NCBI GenBank assembly: GCA_027483745.1
Contig: JAIXTZ010000288.1
Location: forward strand, 1 to 16,802
DNA length: 16,802 bases
DNA from: Lysobacteraceae bacterium
Lineage (GTDB): Bacteria > Pseudomonadota > Gammaproteobacteria > Xanthomonadales > Xanthomonadaceae
Direction: 5' to 3'
The notes beneath the pieces were generated by a model. That model saw only the letters and a program-made list of their open reading frames with translations, was not told where the DNA came from and did not search any database. Position 1 is the stretch's first letter. Every line of letters begins with the position of its first letter. Both the position numbers and the translations under genes were made by a program. Below are positions 6,432 through 14,024 of this stretch, piece after piece.

Positions 6432-8276
6432 ATGGCCATCTCATCCCTCCGCCGTTCCGCTTGGTCCCTGCCGCTGCTGGCCTTGGCCTTCCTCGCCCTG
6501 GTCGGCCTGTCGTCCGTGCTGCTGCGCGGCGCGCGCATCGACCTCACCGCGAACCAGGAGCACACGCTCTCGCCGGCCACGATTGCCCTGTTGGAGGGCA
6601 TCGAAGAGCCGGTCACCCTGCGGCTGTATTTCTCCGAGCGTTCCGCCGTTGATTTCCCGCAGGTCCGTGCGTATGCGCAGCGCGTCCGCGAACTGTTGCA
6701 GGAGATGGCCGCACGCTCGAAGGGCGGCCTCCTCGTCGAAGTCATCGATCCGGAGCCGTATTCCGAGCAGGAAGACCTCGCGGTCGCACAGGGGCTCACC
6801 GCCGTGCCGCTGCCGACCGGAGGCAACTTCTTCTTCGGCATCGTCGGCAGCAACAGCACCGACGGCGAACTGCCGATCCCGTTCCTGCAGGCCGAGCGCG
6901 AGGCCTTCCTCGAGTACAACCTCGCGAAGCTGGTGTCGGCGCTGACGGTCGAAGAGCGCCCCGTGGTGGCGCTCGCCAGCGGCCTGCCGATGGCGCCCGA
7001 GTTCGATCCGACCACGGGCTCGCCGTCGCCGGGCTGGGTGGTCGACCAGCAGCTTCGGGAACTCTTCGAGCTGCGCCGGCTTGAGCCGGATTTCACCACC
7101 ATCGATGCGGACGTCGACCTGCTGATGCTGGTGCATCCGGTGGGCCTGTCCGACGACAGCCTCTACGCCATCGACCAGTTCGCGCTGCGCGGCGGCCGCG
7201 TGCTGGCCTTTGTCGATCCAGATGCGGAGAACGCCGCCCCCGACGATCCGCTCGGCGGCGATGTCGGTGGCGCGCGTGCCTCCGACCTCGGGCCGCTGCT
7301 CGCCGCATGGGGCGTGGATTTCGATCCGACGCAGGTGGTGGCCGACCCCGGCTCCGCGCTGTCGGTGCAGACGAGCGAAGGCGGGGCCAACGAGCCGCTG
7401 ATCACGCTGCTTGGCCTAGACGCCGAGGCGCTGTCGAGCACCGACATCGTCACCGCGCAGATGGAGCTGATCAATCTCTCCACCGCGGGCGTGCTGCGCC
7501 CGCGCGACGCGGCGACGACCCGCTTCGAGCCGCTGCTCTCGAGTTCCGACCAGAGCGGTGAGCTGCCGACCTCGATGCTCGGCACGGTGAGTGCGACGCC
7601 GTCGAACTTGCTGCGCGAGTTCCGCGCCAACGGTGGGGCTCGCACGATTGCCGCGCGCGTCAGCGGCCCGGCCGCGACCGCCTTCCCGCAGCGCGGCGGC
7701 GATGGGCATCTCGCCGCCAGCACGCGCGACCTGCAGCTCATCGTGGTCGCTGATACCGACCTGTTGGCCGATGCCTTCTGGGTGAACGTGGCGCCAGGGC
7801 CGGGCGGCTTCAGCGAGCCCTTCGCGAACAACGGCGACCTCGTTTACAACGCGGTCGAGAACCTGAGCGGGCAGGCGGGTCTGATCGGCCTCCGTACCCG
7901 CGCCGTCGCCAGCCGTCCTTTCCATCGCGTGCAGGCCCTGCGCCGCAGCGCCGAGCAGCAGTTCCTCCAGACCGAGCGCTCCCTCCAGCAGCGCCTTTCT
8001 GAACTGGAACAGCAGCTCGGCGCACTGCAGCGCGGCGAAGACGGTGCACCGGCCCTCGGTGCCGAGCAGCAGGCCGAGCTCGAGCGCTTCCAGCAGGAGA
8101 AGATCGATGTCCGCCTGCAGCTGCGCGAAGTGCAGCGCCAGCTCAATGCCGACATCGACGCGCTGTCGATGACGCTGCGGGTGGTGAACATCGTGCTGGT
8201 ACCCGCTTTCGTGGCCTTCCTTTTCCTGGTCGGCGGCCTGTGGCGACTGCAGCGTCGGCGTCGTCCCGCCGCGTGA
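6432..8276 (+). CDS. GldG-like ABC transporter auxiliary protein
   Basis: A 614-residue protein with one membrane helix at each end (about 11-32 and 585-604) and a large domain between them on the far side of the membrane. RIDLTANQEHTLSPAT just after the first helix and VTLRLYFSE (about 57-65) mark the GldG/ABC_transp_aux family, whose members accompany ABC-2 exporters. Residues about 500-580 are rich in Gln, Glu, Leu and Arg in a heptad-like pattern and probably form a coiled coil before the last helix. The C terminus is basic (RRRRPAA). It is coupled to the permease (three-base gap) and to the lipoprotein gene (stop and start share one base). In Bacteroidota this family serves gliding and secretion; the role here is unknown. 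Confidence 0.88.
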   Translation: MAISSLRRSAWSLPLLALAFLALVGLSSVLLRGARIDLTANQEHTLSPATIALLEGIEEPVTLRLYFSERSAVDFPQVRAYAQRVRELLQEMAARSKGGLLVEVIDPEPYSEQEDLAVAQGLTAVPLPTGGNFFFGIVGSNSTDGELPIPFLQAEREAFLEYNLAKLVSALTVEERPVVALASGLPMAPEFDPTTGSPSPGWVVDQQLRELFELRRLEPDFTTIDADVDLLMLVHPVGLSDDSLYAIDQFALRGGRVLAFVDPDAENAAPDDPLGGDVGGARASDLGPLLAAWGVDFDPTQVVADPGSALSVQTSEGGANEPLITLLGLDAEALSSTDIVTAQMELINLSTAGVLRPRDAATTRFEPLLSSSDQSGELPTSMLGTVSATPSNLLREFRANGGARTIAARVSGPAATAFPQRGGDGHLAASTRDLQLIVVADTDLLADAFWVNVAPGPGGFSEPFANNGDLVYNAVENLSGQAGLIGLRTRAVASRPFHRVQALRRSAEQQFLQTERSLQQRLSELEQQLGALQRGEDGAPALGAEQQAELERFQQEKIDVRLQLREVQRQLNADIDALSMTLRVVNIVLVPAFVAFLFLVGGLWRLQRRRRPAA

Positions 8277-9196
8277 TGCGCGGCCTCGCTTTGGCCGCGG
8301 CGGCGCTCCTCGCGCTGTCCGCCTGCTCGAACGAGCCGGCGGCGCCGGAGGCCCTGGTGCCGGGGTTGGCGAAGGCCCTGCCGGGGCTGGCGGAAGTCCG
8401 CCTGCAACAGGGGGATGTGGCCCTGGTCTTCGAGCGCCAGGGAGACGAGTGGCGCATCCGCGACGCGGCCTGGCGTGCCGACCGTCGCTGGTTGCAGCCC
8501 TTGCTGCTGGGGCTGGCCAATGCGCGCTGCGACGAACCGCGGACCGCTGATCCAGCGCGCTTCGGGCGCATCGGTGTGGCTTGGCCGGCGGTGTCCGAGG
8601 CGTCGCCCGACGGTGCTTTCGCGCGCCCGACCGGCCGATTGAACCTGACCATCGAGGGGCGCGAGGTTTCGGTGGTCATCGGTTACCCGCAGGCGCGCGG
8701 CGGCACCTACGTCCGCGTCGAAGGCGCGCCGCACAGCTGCCTCAGCGCGGCCACGCTGCGTTTGCCGGCACGGGTTTCGGAATGGTTTGACCCGCAGCTC
8801 TGGCGGATTCCGATCGAACGCGTGACCGCGGTGATGGTGGAGGATGCGCGCGCGGCCGCGCTGCGGCTCGTGCCCGGCGAGGGCGGCTTCCGGCCCGAGG
8901 GCGCGATCATCGCCCTGACGCCGGACGCTGATGCACTGGCCTCGGCGCTTGCAGCCCCGCGGCAGCTCGATCTGCGCGCGGCAGGGAGCGCCGAGCCAAT
9001 GCGCGTGCTGCGACTGGAAGGCGAGGGTGGCATGGTCTACGCGCTGGCCATCTGGCGCGAAGGCGAAGCGACCTGGGCGCGCGTCGTCGACGCACCGCTT
9101 GACGCAGCGCGGTGGTTCCAGGGGCGCGAGTTCCGCCTGCCCACCGACGTGGCCGAGCCCCTGTGGGCCGAGCGTGGCACGCTCGGTGGATCCTGA
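8276..9196 (+). CDS. DUF4340-like lipoprotein of the ABC operon
   Basis: A 306-residue predicted lipoprotein. The signal segment MRGLALAAAALLALSAC ends in a lipobox (LSAC, Cys17). The following residues (SNEP) lack Asp at position +2, so outer-membrane sorting is possible. The body alternates short hydrophobic strands with the pattern seen in DUF4340 proteins, which usually sit beside GldG-like genes: DVALVFERQGDEWRI, GRLNLTIEGREVSVVIG and WFDPQLWRIP. That family match rests on pattern and context. The start at 8276 overlaps the GldG-like stop (TGATG); an in-frame ATG at 8240 would put 12 odd residues ahead of the signal peptide. It is last in the exporter operon and may act as the periplasmic partner of the GldG-like protein. 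Confidence 0.82.
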   Translation: MRGLALAAAALLALSACSNEPAAPEALVPGLAKALPGLAEVRLQQGDVALVFERQGDEWRIRDAAWRADRRWLQPLLLGLANARCDEPRTADPARFGRIGVAWPAVSEASPDGAFARPTGRLNLTIEGREVSVVIGYPQARGGTYVRVEGAPHSCLSAATLRLPARVSEWFDPQLWRIPIERVTAVMVEDARAAALRLVPGEGGFRPEGAIIALTPDADALASALAAPRQLDLRAAGSAEPMRVLRLEGEGGMVYALAIWREGEATWARVVDAPLDAARWFQGREFRLPTDVAEPLWAERGTLGGS

Positions 9197-9208
9197 CGGA
9201 GGCGCGCC

Positions 9209-9877
9209 ATGGCCCGTGGTTTCGATCTCGACGCGGCAACCGCCCATCTCGCCAAGCGTGATCGCGCGCTGGGGCGGTGGATGAAACGCATCGGCCCGCT
9301 CGACATGGACGGCTGGCGCAAACCCTTTGATACGGTCGATGCCCTGTCGCGTTCGATCCTCTACCAGCAGCTCTCGGGCAAGGCCGCGGCGACCATCGTC
9401 TCGCGCGTGGAAATGGCGGCGGGCTCGCGCAAGCTGGTGCCCGAGTCGCTGGGCCGGCTCGATGATGCGGCGCTCCGCGCCTGCGGCGTTTCCGGAAACA
9501 AAGTGCTGGCGTTGCGCGACCTGTGCCGGCGAGCCGAGGCCGGCGAGGTGCCGAGCGCCCGCGCCCTGCCGAAGCTGGACGACGCGACCCTGATCGAGCA
9601 GCTCACCGCGGTGCGCGGCATCGGCCGCTGGACCGTCGAGATGCTGCTGATCTTCCGCCTCGGACGACCGGACGTGCTGCCGGTCGACGACCTCGGCGTG
9701 CGCAAGGGCGCCCAGGTGCTCGATGGCCTCGAAGTCGCGCCGACGCCCAAGGAACTGCTGGCCCGCGGCGAGGCGTGGGGGCCTTACCGGACCCTCGCGA
9801 GCCTCTACCTTTGGCGCATCGCCGACGGCGAAGGCGTGGTGGAACCGGCGAAGAAGGTCAAGCGCTCGCAGGGCTGA
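9209..9877 (+). CDS. AlkA-like DNA-3-methyladenine glycosylase (HhH-GPD)
   Basis: Base-excision repair enzyme, 222 residues, expected to cut alkylated bases such as 3-methyladenine from DNA. The helix-hairpin-helix reads LTAVRGIGRWTVEMLLIF (132-149). The catalytic Asp is probably Asp161 in LPVDDLGVRKG, aligned with Asp238 of E. coli AlkA. WGPYRTLASLYLWR (190-203) is the usual closing motif, and SILYQQLSGKAA (49-60) the usual first helix. No Fe-S cysteine cluster is present. It lacks the N-terminal domain of E. coli AlkA, like many short AlkA-family members. GGAGG precedes the ATG by six bases. It lies 12 bases after the exporter operon, so it may be co-transcribed. Its last 20 bases overlap the end of the convergent peptidase gene. 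Confidence 0.92.
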   Translation: MARGFDLDAATAHLAKRDRALGRWMKRIGPLDMDGWRKPFDTVDALSRSILYQQLSGKAAATIVSRVEMAAGSRKLVPESLGRLDDAALRACGVSGNKVLALRDLCRRAEAGEVPSARALPKLDDATLIEQLTAVRGIGRWTVEMLLIFRLGRPDVLPVDDLGVRKGAQVLDGLEVAPTPKELLARGEAWGPYRTLASLYLWRIADGEGVVEPAKKVKRSQG

Positions 9878-10670
9878 GCCAGCACCAGTGCCAGGGTTCG
9901 TAGGTGATGCCGTGCGGGTTGCTGCGCGGGTAGCTCAGGCCGAAGCCGAAGCGTCCGGCATGCTGCTGCAACCAAGTGAACGCGGGCGTGTGTTCGAAGC
10001 TTTCCTCCGCGGGCGGCTCGCCCGGCGTGCCGATGTCCAGCGCGCGGCCGCTGTGGTGCTCGGAATGCCCCGGAGCCGCATTCACCTGCAGGATTTCGTC
10101 CAGCAACAGCCCGCGCGCGAACTTCCGCGCGAAGATGCCGCGCTGGTAGGCGTGGCTGCGGAAGCCGGAGATCGCCTCGAGCGCCACGCCGTCGTGCCGT
10201 GCCGCATCGCGCATGGCCCGCCAGGCCCGGGACGCCGGGGCGAGCAGCCACAGGGCGCGCTGCCAGCGGTCGCGTCCAGCAAAGGCCAGCAGCCGCGGTT
10301 CCTCGTGGAAGGGCAGGCCGCTGGCCTCGGCATAGTCGGTGGGAAGGCCCATCGCCGCATTGGCCTCGTGCACCGCATCGCCGGGGAGCGTGCCCCGAGC
10401 GGCCATCGACGCCGGAGGATCACGCGCATCGAGCACGGCCGTTGCTGCGATGGCGGCTTCGAGGCCCGGTTCCCGCCAGAGCGCGGGCACCAGCGGCATG
10501 AATCCGTCCGGGCCCAGCGCGGCGAGGAAACGGCCGTCGCGCTTCCGCCGCAGCACGAGGTCGGCGCGGGCGATGAGTCGCGCGTTGGCGCTTGACCGCG
10601 CACGGCACAGCGTCGCGGGCCAGAGTTCGATCTCTGGCGTGTTGACGAGGAAGCGGGGCAGGGCGCGCAT
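9858..10670 (-). CDS. VanY-like D-Ala-D-Ala carboxypeptidase family protein (M15)
   Basis: A 270-residue zinc peptidase of the M15B/VanY type; relatives trim D-alanine from peptidoglycan stems. SGFRSHAYQ (168-176) is followed by GHSEHHSGRALDI (201-213), giving probable zinc ligands His205 and Asp212, and by EPWHW (258-262) with catalytic Glu258 and third ligand His261. The core is thus complete. The first 140 residues are not recognised and contain no signal peptide or membrane helix, which is odd for a cell-wall enzyme. The start is nine bases after the ribbon-helix-helix stop with no clear ribosome site, suggesting translation coupled to the upstream gene. The 3' end overlaps the convergent glycosylase gene. 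Substrate and compartment remain open. Confidence 0.85.
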   Translation of the reverse strand: MRALPRFLVNTPEIELWPATLCRARSSANARLIARADLVLRRKRDGRFLAALGPDGFMPLVPALWREPGLEAAIAATAVLDARDPPASMAARGTLPGDAVHEANAAMGLPTDYAEASGLPFHEEPRLLAFAGRDRWQRALWLLAPASRAWRAMRDAARHDGVALEAISGFRSHAYQRGIFARKFARGLLLDEILQVNAAPGHSEHHSGRALDIGTPGEPPAEESFEHTPAFTWLQQHAGRFGFGLSYPRSNPHGITYEPWHWCWLSPASA

Positions 10671-10679
10671 GGGCGCAGT

Positions 10680-10865
10680 TTATTCGCCGTCGGCGGCGCC
10701 GTCGTCCGCCGGGGGTTTCGGCAGACGTCCGGTTTTCCTCAGCGCCTCGCGCAGCACGTATTCGATCTGCGCGTTCACCGAGCGCAGTTCGTCGTCGGCC
10801 CAGCGCTGGACAGCGTCCAGCACCGGGGCGGAGATGCGCAGCGGGTAGGCCTTCTTCTCGCTCAC
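10680..10865 (-). CDS. Ribbon-helix-helix (Arc-like) DNA-binding protein
   Basis: A 61-residue protein with an Arc-type ribbon-helix-helix fold. KAYPLRIS (5-12) would be the beta strand that enters the DNA groove as a dimer. Helix A is about 14-27 ([14 protein letters not shown]) and helix B about 29-45 ([17 protein letters not shown]). The tail is rich in Pro, Asp and Gly. The start is GTG at 10865, chosen because relatives begin [11 protein letters not shown] as far as I recall and because it lies three bases after the SPFH stop; only a weak ribosome site is visible. Placed between the SPFH and VanY-like genes, it is a good candidate to bind the palindrome at the head of this operon. That link is inference. 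Confidence 0.82.
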   Translation of the reverse strand: MSEKKAYPLRISAPVLDAVQRWADDELRSVNAQIEYVLREALRKTGRLPKPPADDGAADGE

Positions 10866-10868
10866 GGC

Positions 10869-11750
10869 TCAGTGGTGCAGGGTGCCGGTGTTCACCACCG
10901 GCTGCGTGCCGCGTTCGCTGCACAGGACCACGAGGAGGTTGGACACCATCGCCGCCTTGCGCTCTTCGTCGAGGTTGATCCGCCCACCGCGATCGAGCTG
11001 CTCGAGGGCCATGTGCACCATGCCCACAGCGCCTTCGACGATTCGGCTGCGAGCCGAAATGATGGCCGCGGCCTGCTGGCGCTGCAGCATCGCCTGGGCG
11101 ATCTCCGGGGCGTAGGCGAGGTGGCTGATGCGGGCTTCCAGCACGGTGACGCCGGCGGCGCCGAGGCGGTCCTGGATCTCTTCCTTCAAGTGCTGGTTGA
11201 TCTCCGTGGCGTGGCTGCGCAGCGCGATCGGGTCGTCCGAACCGACGCCATCGTGGCCATCGTAGGGGTAGCTGGTGGCCATCTGGCGCAGCGCCGCCTC
11301 CGACTGCACGTGGACGAAGTTCTCGTAGTCGTCGACCTGGAACACGGCCTCGGCGGTGTCGTGAACCTGCCAGACCACCACCGCGGCGATTTCGATCGGC
11401 GATCCTTCGAGGTCGTTCACCTTCAGCTTGCTGGATTCGAAGTTGCGCACGCGCAACGACACGGGCTTCTTCGAATAGAACGGGTTGGCCCATTTCAGGC
11501 CGGCATCGCGCGCCGTGCCGATGTAGCGGCCGAAGAGCTGCAGTACGACGCCGTTGTTTGGCTGGACCATGAAGAAGCCGCACCACATCAGGATGATGAT
11601 CAGCGTGCCAAGGCCATTCAGCGCGATGAGGCCGCCCGGCGCGTCCATGCCATCGAGGGTTGGGAAGGCCGCGAAATTCGCCAGGCTCAGGATCAGCAGG
11701 GCGAAAAGCATGGGGACGCCGGGGAGAGGGGAATGGACGCGCTCGTTCAT
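10869..11750 (-). CDS. SPFH (band 7/slipin-like) membrane protein
   Basis: A 293-residue protein with two N-terminal membrane helices (about 11-29 and 42-62) followed by an SPFH/band 7 domain (about 64-250), opening with [17 protein letters not shown] and containing [23 protein letters not shown], written here in two parts: [10 protein letters not shown] and [11 protein letters not shown]. The late helix [20 protein letters not shown] (214-233) is the usual SPFH oligomerisation region. Such proteins form large membrane scaffolds; the partner here is unknown. ATG 11750 was chosen because GGAG lies seven bases upstream; an in-frame TTG at 11774 would add eight residues and lie too near the promoter. 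It heads the operon with the ribbon-helix-helix and VanY-like genes. Confidence 0.88.
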   Translation of the reverse strand: MNERVHSPLPGVPMLFALLILSLANFAAFPTLDGMDAPGGLIALNGLGTLIIILMWCGFFMVQPNNGVVLQLFGRYIGTARDAGLKWANPFYSKKPVSLRVRNFESSKLKVNDLEGSPIEIAAVVVWQVHDTAEAVFQVDDYENFVHVQSEAALRQMATSYPYDGHDGVGSDDPIALRSHATEINQHLKEEIQDRLGAAGVTVLEARISHLAYAPEIAQAMLQRQQAAAIISARSRIVEGAVGMVHMALEQLDRGGRINLDEERKAAMVSNLLVVLCSERGTQPVVNTGTLHH

Positions 11751-11776
11751 GGTCGGGCTCCGGGAGAGGCACAACC

Positions 11777-11805
11777 ATCTGATATCATAATGATATCGCC
11801 GTCAA
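11777..11805 (-). promoter_or_regulatory. Candidate promoter of the SPFH-RHH-VanY operon
   Basis: On the minus strand TTGACG (11805-11800, five of six -35 positions) overlaps the stop codon of the beta-propeller gene. Possible -10 boxes are TCAGAT with a 17-base spacer or TATCAG with 15 bases. Transcription would start near 11770, leaving about 20 bases before the SPFH ATG with its GGAG site. The -35 box is convincing, the -10 less so. Confidence 0.5.
11781..11797. promoter_or_regulatory. Perfect palindrome, probable operator
   Basis: GATATCAT-A-ATGATATC is a perfect 17-base inverted repeat with a one-base centre. It is strikingly AT-rich against a very GC-rich background and fills the spacer between the -35 and -10 candidates of the SPFH operon. 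Such a position usually means repression by a dimeric regulator. The ribbon-helix-helix protein of the same operon is the obvious candidate, but nothing in the sequence proves it. Confidence 0.6.
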
Positions 11806-12719
11806 GGGCTATCGAGCGGAAAATGGATCAGGGGGCTGGGGCGTTGTTCCCCGGCGACCCAGAGTTGGCGGCCATCCAGCGAGTAGCCCATCGCCTCCGC
11901 CTGCGGCATCCAGGCGAAATCGAGCCGCTGCGGATTCGATAGGGCACCCGTCCAGCCCGGCTCCGGGCCCCTCCGGTACAGGTAAACGGCTTGGTAGTTG
12001 AGAACGGCCAGCGTCCGTCCGTCCGGACTCAGGTCGGCGGCGGTCACCTGCGATCGGTAGCGCCCGTAGACGGGGTTCTGCCTCAGTTCCGCGGCGCTGG
12101 GCTGGGCGATGCCGCGGAGGCGACCCACGCGCCGCGCCGTCTGCAGGCCGTCGCGAGCAGGACGGAGGGTCACGCGGAACAGCTCGGGCGGCACGCGCTT
12201 CTTCGACACCAGCAGCACCTCGCCAGCGGCGGCATCGACCGCCACCGCTTCGCAATCGCGGGCACCGTCCGGCCAGCGGAAACGCAGTGTCCACGCCGGG
12301 GTCACGCGCATGCCGTCCGTCACCACGGTGGGCTCTTCGACGACCACGAGGTCGAGCGCGTCGCGCAGTCCCCCGTTGTCGCCGGTGTCGGCCACCAGCA
12401 GGTAGCGCTTGCCGTCGAGGTCGAAGGCGGCGAGGTCTTCCCAGTCGACGTTGCTCGCGCCCTCGACGGTGACGCTCGCCAGCCGCGCGCCTTCGGGCGA
12501 CATCAGATGCAGCTCGGCAGCGTGCCCGCTGTCGTTGTGGACCCAGAAAGCGCCCGCGCGCGCGCGCGACGCGGCAAGGCCACTCGTCTCGGACAATCGC
12601 GCGTCGGCCATCAGCCCGCTGATGACGGGCGCGGGTGGGGTCGGTGGTGGGCTGGCGGCGGAAAGCGGTGTGGCGCTGCCGAGCGCCGGCAGCAGCAGGA
12701 GAAGGGTTCGGAGGGACAT
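11802..12719 (-). CDS. Secreted beta-propeller-like protein of unknown function
   Basis: A 305-residue protein with a signal peptide (MSLRTLLLLLPALGSATPLSA, cleavage likely after SAA), so it is probably periplasmic or secreted. The mature part shows repeated strand-turn patterns typical of propellers: TSGLAASRARAGAFWVHNDSG, better read as SGLAAS then FWVHNDSG (about residues 49-65), LDGKRYLLVADTGDNGG, DCEAVAVDAAAGEVLLVSKK, and VTAADLSPDGRTLAVLNYQA. The Asp-Asn-Gly-Gly and His-Asn-Asp-Ser loops could bind metal. I do not recognise a named family. ATG 12719 was chosen over an upstream in-frame codon at 12803 because it starts a clean signal peptide. It is divergent from purT and its end carries the -35 box of the SPFH operon. 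Confidence 0.78.
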   Translation of the reverse strand: MSLRTLLLLLPALGSATPLSAASPPPTPPAPVISGLMADARLSETSGLAASRARAGAFWVHNDSGHAAELHLMSPEGARLASVTVEGASNVDWEDLAAFDLDGKRYLLVADTGDNGGLRDALDLVVVEEPTVVTDGMRVTPAWTLRFRWPDGARDCEAVAVDAAAGEVLLVSKKRVPPELFRVTLRPARDGLQTARRVGRLRGIAQPSAAELRQNPVYGRYRSQVTAADLSPDGRTLAVLNYQAVYLYRRGPEPGWTGALSNPQRLDFAWMPQAEAMGYSLDGRQLWVAGEQRPSPLIHFPLDSP

Positions 12720-12814
12720 CGGTCGGTTTTCCAGTCCCGGCCAGCATGCCGAGCAGGGTCCGGTGCCACAAGCCATGCCGGTAGACTTCAGGCTTCGCCT
12801 CACAGGAATCCATG

Positions 12815-14023
12815 ATGTCCCGCGCCCCCGCCAAGCTCGCGCCCGTCACGATCGGCACGCCCCGGTCGCCCACCGCTACCCGCGTGCTCTTCCTCGGCAG
12901 CGGCGAGCTGGGCAAGGAAGTGGCCATCGAGCTGCAGCGGTTGGGTGTCGAGGTGATCGCCGCCGACCGCTACGCCGACGCGCCGGCCATGCAGGTCGCG
13001 CACCGCTCGCACGTGTTGAACATGCTCGACCCCGCCGCGCTGAAGGCGCTGATCGAGGCCGAGGCGCCGCACCTCGTGGTGCCGGAGATCGAGGCCATCC
13101 ACACGCCCACGCTGCTCGAACTGGAAGCCGCGGGGCAGCGCGTGATCCCCACCGCCCGCGCCGCGCGCCTGACGATGGACCGCGAGGGCATCCGCCGCCT
13201 GGCCGCCGAGACGCTCGGCCTGCCGACCTCGCCTTACCGCTTTGTCGACACCGAGGCCGAATACCGCGACGCCGTCGCTACGCTCGGGATGCCCTGCGTG
13301 GTGAAGCCGCTGATGTCGAGTTCGGGCAAGGGCCAGAGCGTCGTGCGCACCGAAGCGGACATCGCCAAGGCCTGGGCCTACGCACAGACCGGCGGCCGCG
13401 CAGGCCAGGGCCGCTGCATCGTCGAAGGCTTCATCGACTTCGATTACGAGATCACCCTGCTCACCGTGCGGCATCGCGATGGCACGACGTTCTGCCCGCC
13501 CGTCGGGCACCTGCAGGTGGACGGCGACTACCGCGAGAGCTGGATGCCGCAGCCGATGAGCGCGGCGGCGCTGGCCGAAGCCGAGCGCATCGCCAAGGCG
13601 GTCACCGACGACCTCGGCGGCTGGGGCCTGTTCGGCGTCGAGCTCTTCGTGAAGGGCGACGCGGTGTGGTTCTCGGAAGTCAGCCCGCGCCCGCACGACA
13701 CCGGCCTCGTCACGCTGATGGGGCAGGAGCTCTCGGAGTTCGCGCTGCACGCCCGCGCCATCCTCGGCCTGCCCATCCCGAACCTGCGCGCGCTGGGCCC
13801 CACGGCCTCCTGCGCCATCGTCGCGGAAGGCCACGGCGTGCCGGTGTTCGAGAACGTCGAGGCGGCCTTGGCCGAACCGGATACGGGGCTGCGCCTGTTC
13901 GGCAAGCCGCGCGTCGAGGGCAGCCGCCGCGTGGCGGTGACGCTCGCGCGCGACGTCGATGTCGACGCGGCCCGCGCCAAGGCGCGCCGCGCCGCGGCGG
14001 CGATGGCGGTGCGGCTCGTCTGA
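12815..14023 (+). CDS. purT: Formate-dependent phosphoribosylglycinamide formyltransferase PurT
   Basis: Third step of purine synthesis: joins formate to GAR using ATP, giving FGAR without folate. The protein is 402 residues (E. coli PurT has 392), ATP-grasp family. [19 protein letters not shown] near residue 27 is the N-terminal nucleotide-fold motif; [13 protein letters not shown] carries the GAR/formate-site glutamate region; [16 protein letters not shown] is the ATP-grasp lysine and glycine loop; and [12 protein letters not shown] holds the magnesium ligands. Two ATGs stand in tandem at 12812 and 12815. I prefer the second, because AGGA at 12804-12807 is then seven bases away rather than four. 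A TAGACT -10-like box at 12782 may drive it. The stop lies one base from the convergent gene's stop. Confidence 0.96.
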   Translation: MSRAPAKLAPVTIGTPRSPTATRVLFLGSGELGKEVAIELQRLGVEVIAADRYADAPAMQVAHRSHVLNMLDPAALKALIEAEAPHLVVPEIEAIHTPTLLELEAAGQRVIPTARAARLTMDREGIRRLAAETLGLPTSPYRFVDTEAEYRDAVATLGMPCVVKPLMSSSGKGQSVVRTEADIAKAWAYAQTGGRAGQGRCIVEGFIDFDYEITLLTVRHRDGTTFCPPVGHLQVDGDYRESWMPQPMSAAALAEAERIAKAVTDDLGGWGLFGVELFVKGDAVWFSEVSPRPHDTGLVTLMGQELSEFALHARAILGLPIPNLRALGPTASCAIVAEGHGVPVFENVEAALAEPDTGLRLFGKPRVEGSRRVAVTLARDVDVDAARAKARRAAAAMAVRLV

Positions 14024-14024
14024 C

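Noticed and set aside
4765..9196. A gliding-motility system
   Set aside because: Only the exporter-like components are present; the track and adhesin genes of Bacteroidota gliding are not seen, so the name would overreach.
7844..9247. A 467-codon open frame on the minus strand
   Set aside because: It is antisense to the GldG-like and DUF4340-like genes, which have motifs, a lipobox and correct coupling.
10680..10865. The ribbon-helix-helix gene as an antitoxin of a toxin-antitoxin pair
   Set aside because: No small toxin gene is adjacent; the neighbours are an SPFH protein and a 270-residue peptidase.
10420..11778. A 452-codon open frame on the minus strand in another frame of the SPFH gene
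   Set aside because: It is Arg/Pro/Gly-rich and overlaps three genes with clear domains in their own frames.
12555..12568. A (CG)7 tract in the secreted propeller gene as a phase-variation or Z-DNA site
   Set aside because: It encodes an ordinary Arg-Ala run in frame, and a seven-unit tract is not exceptional at this GC content.
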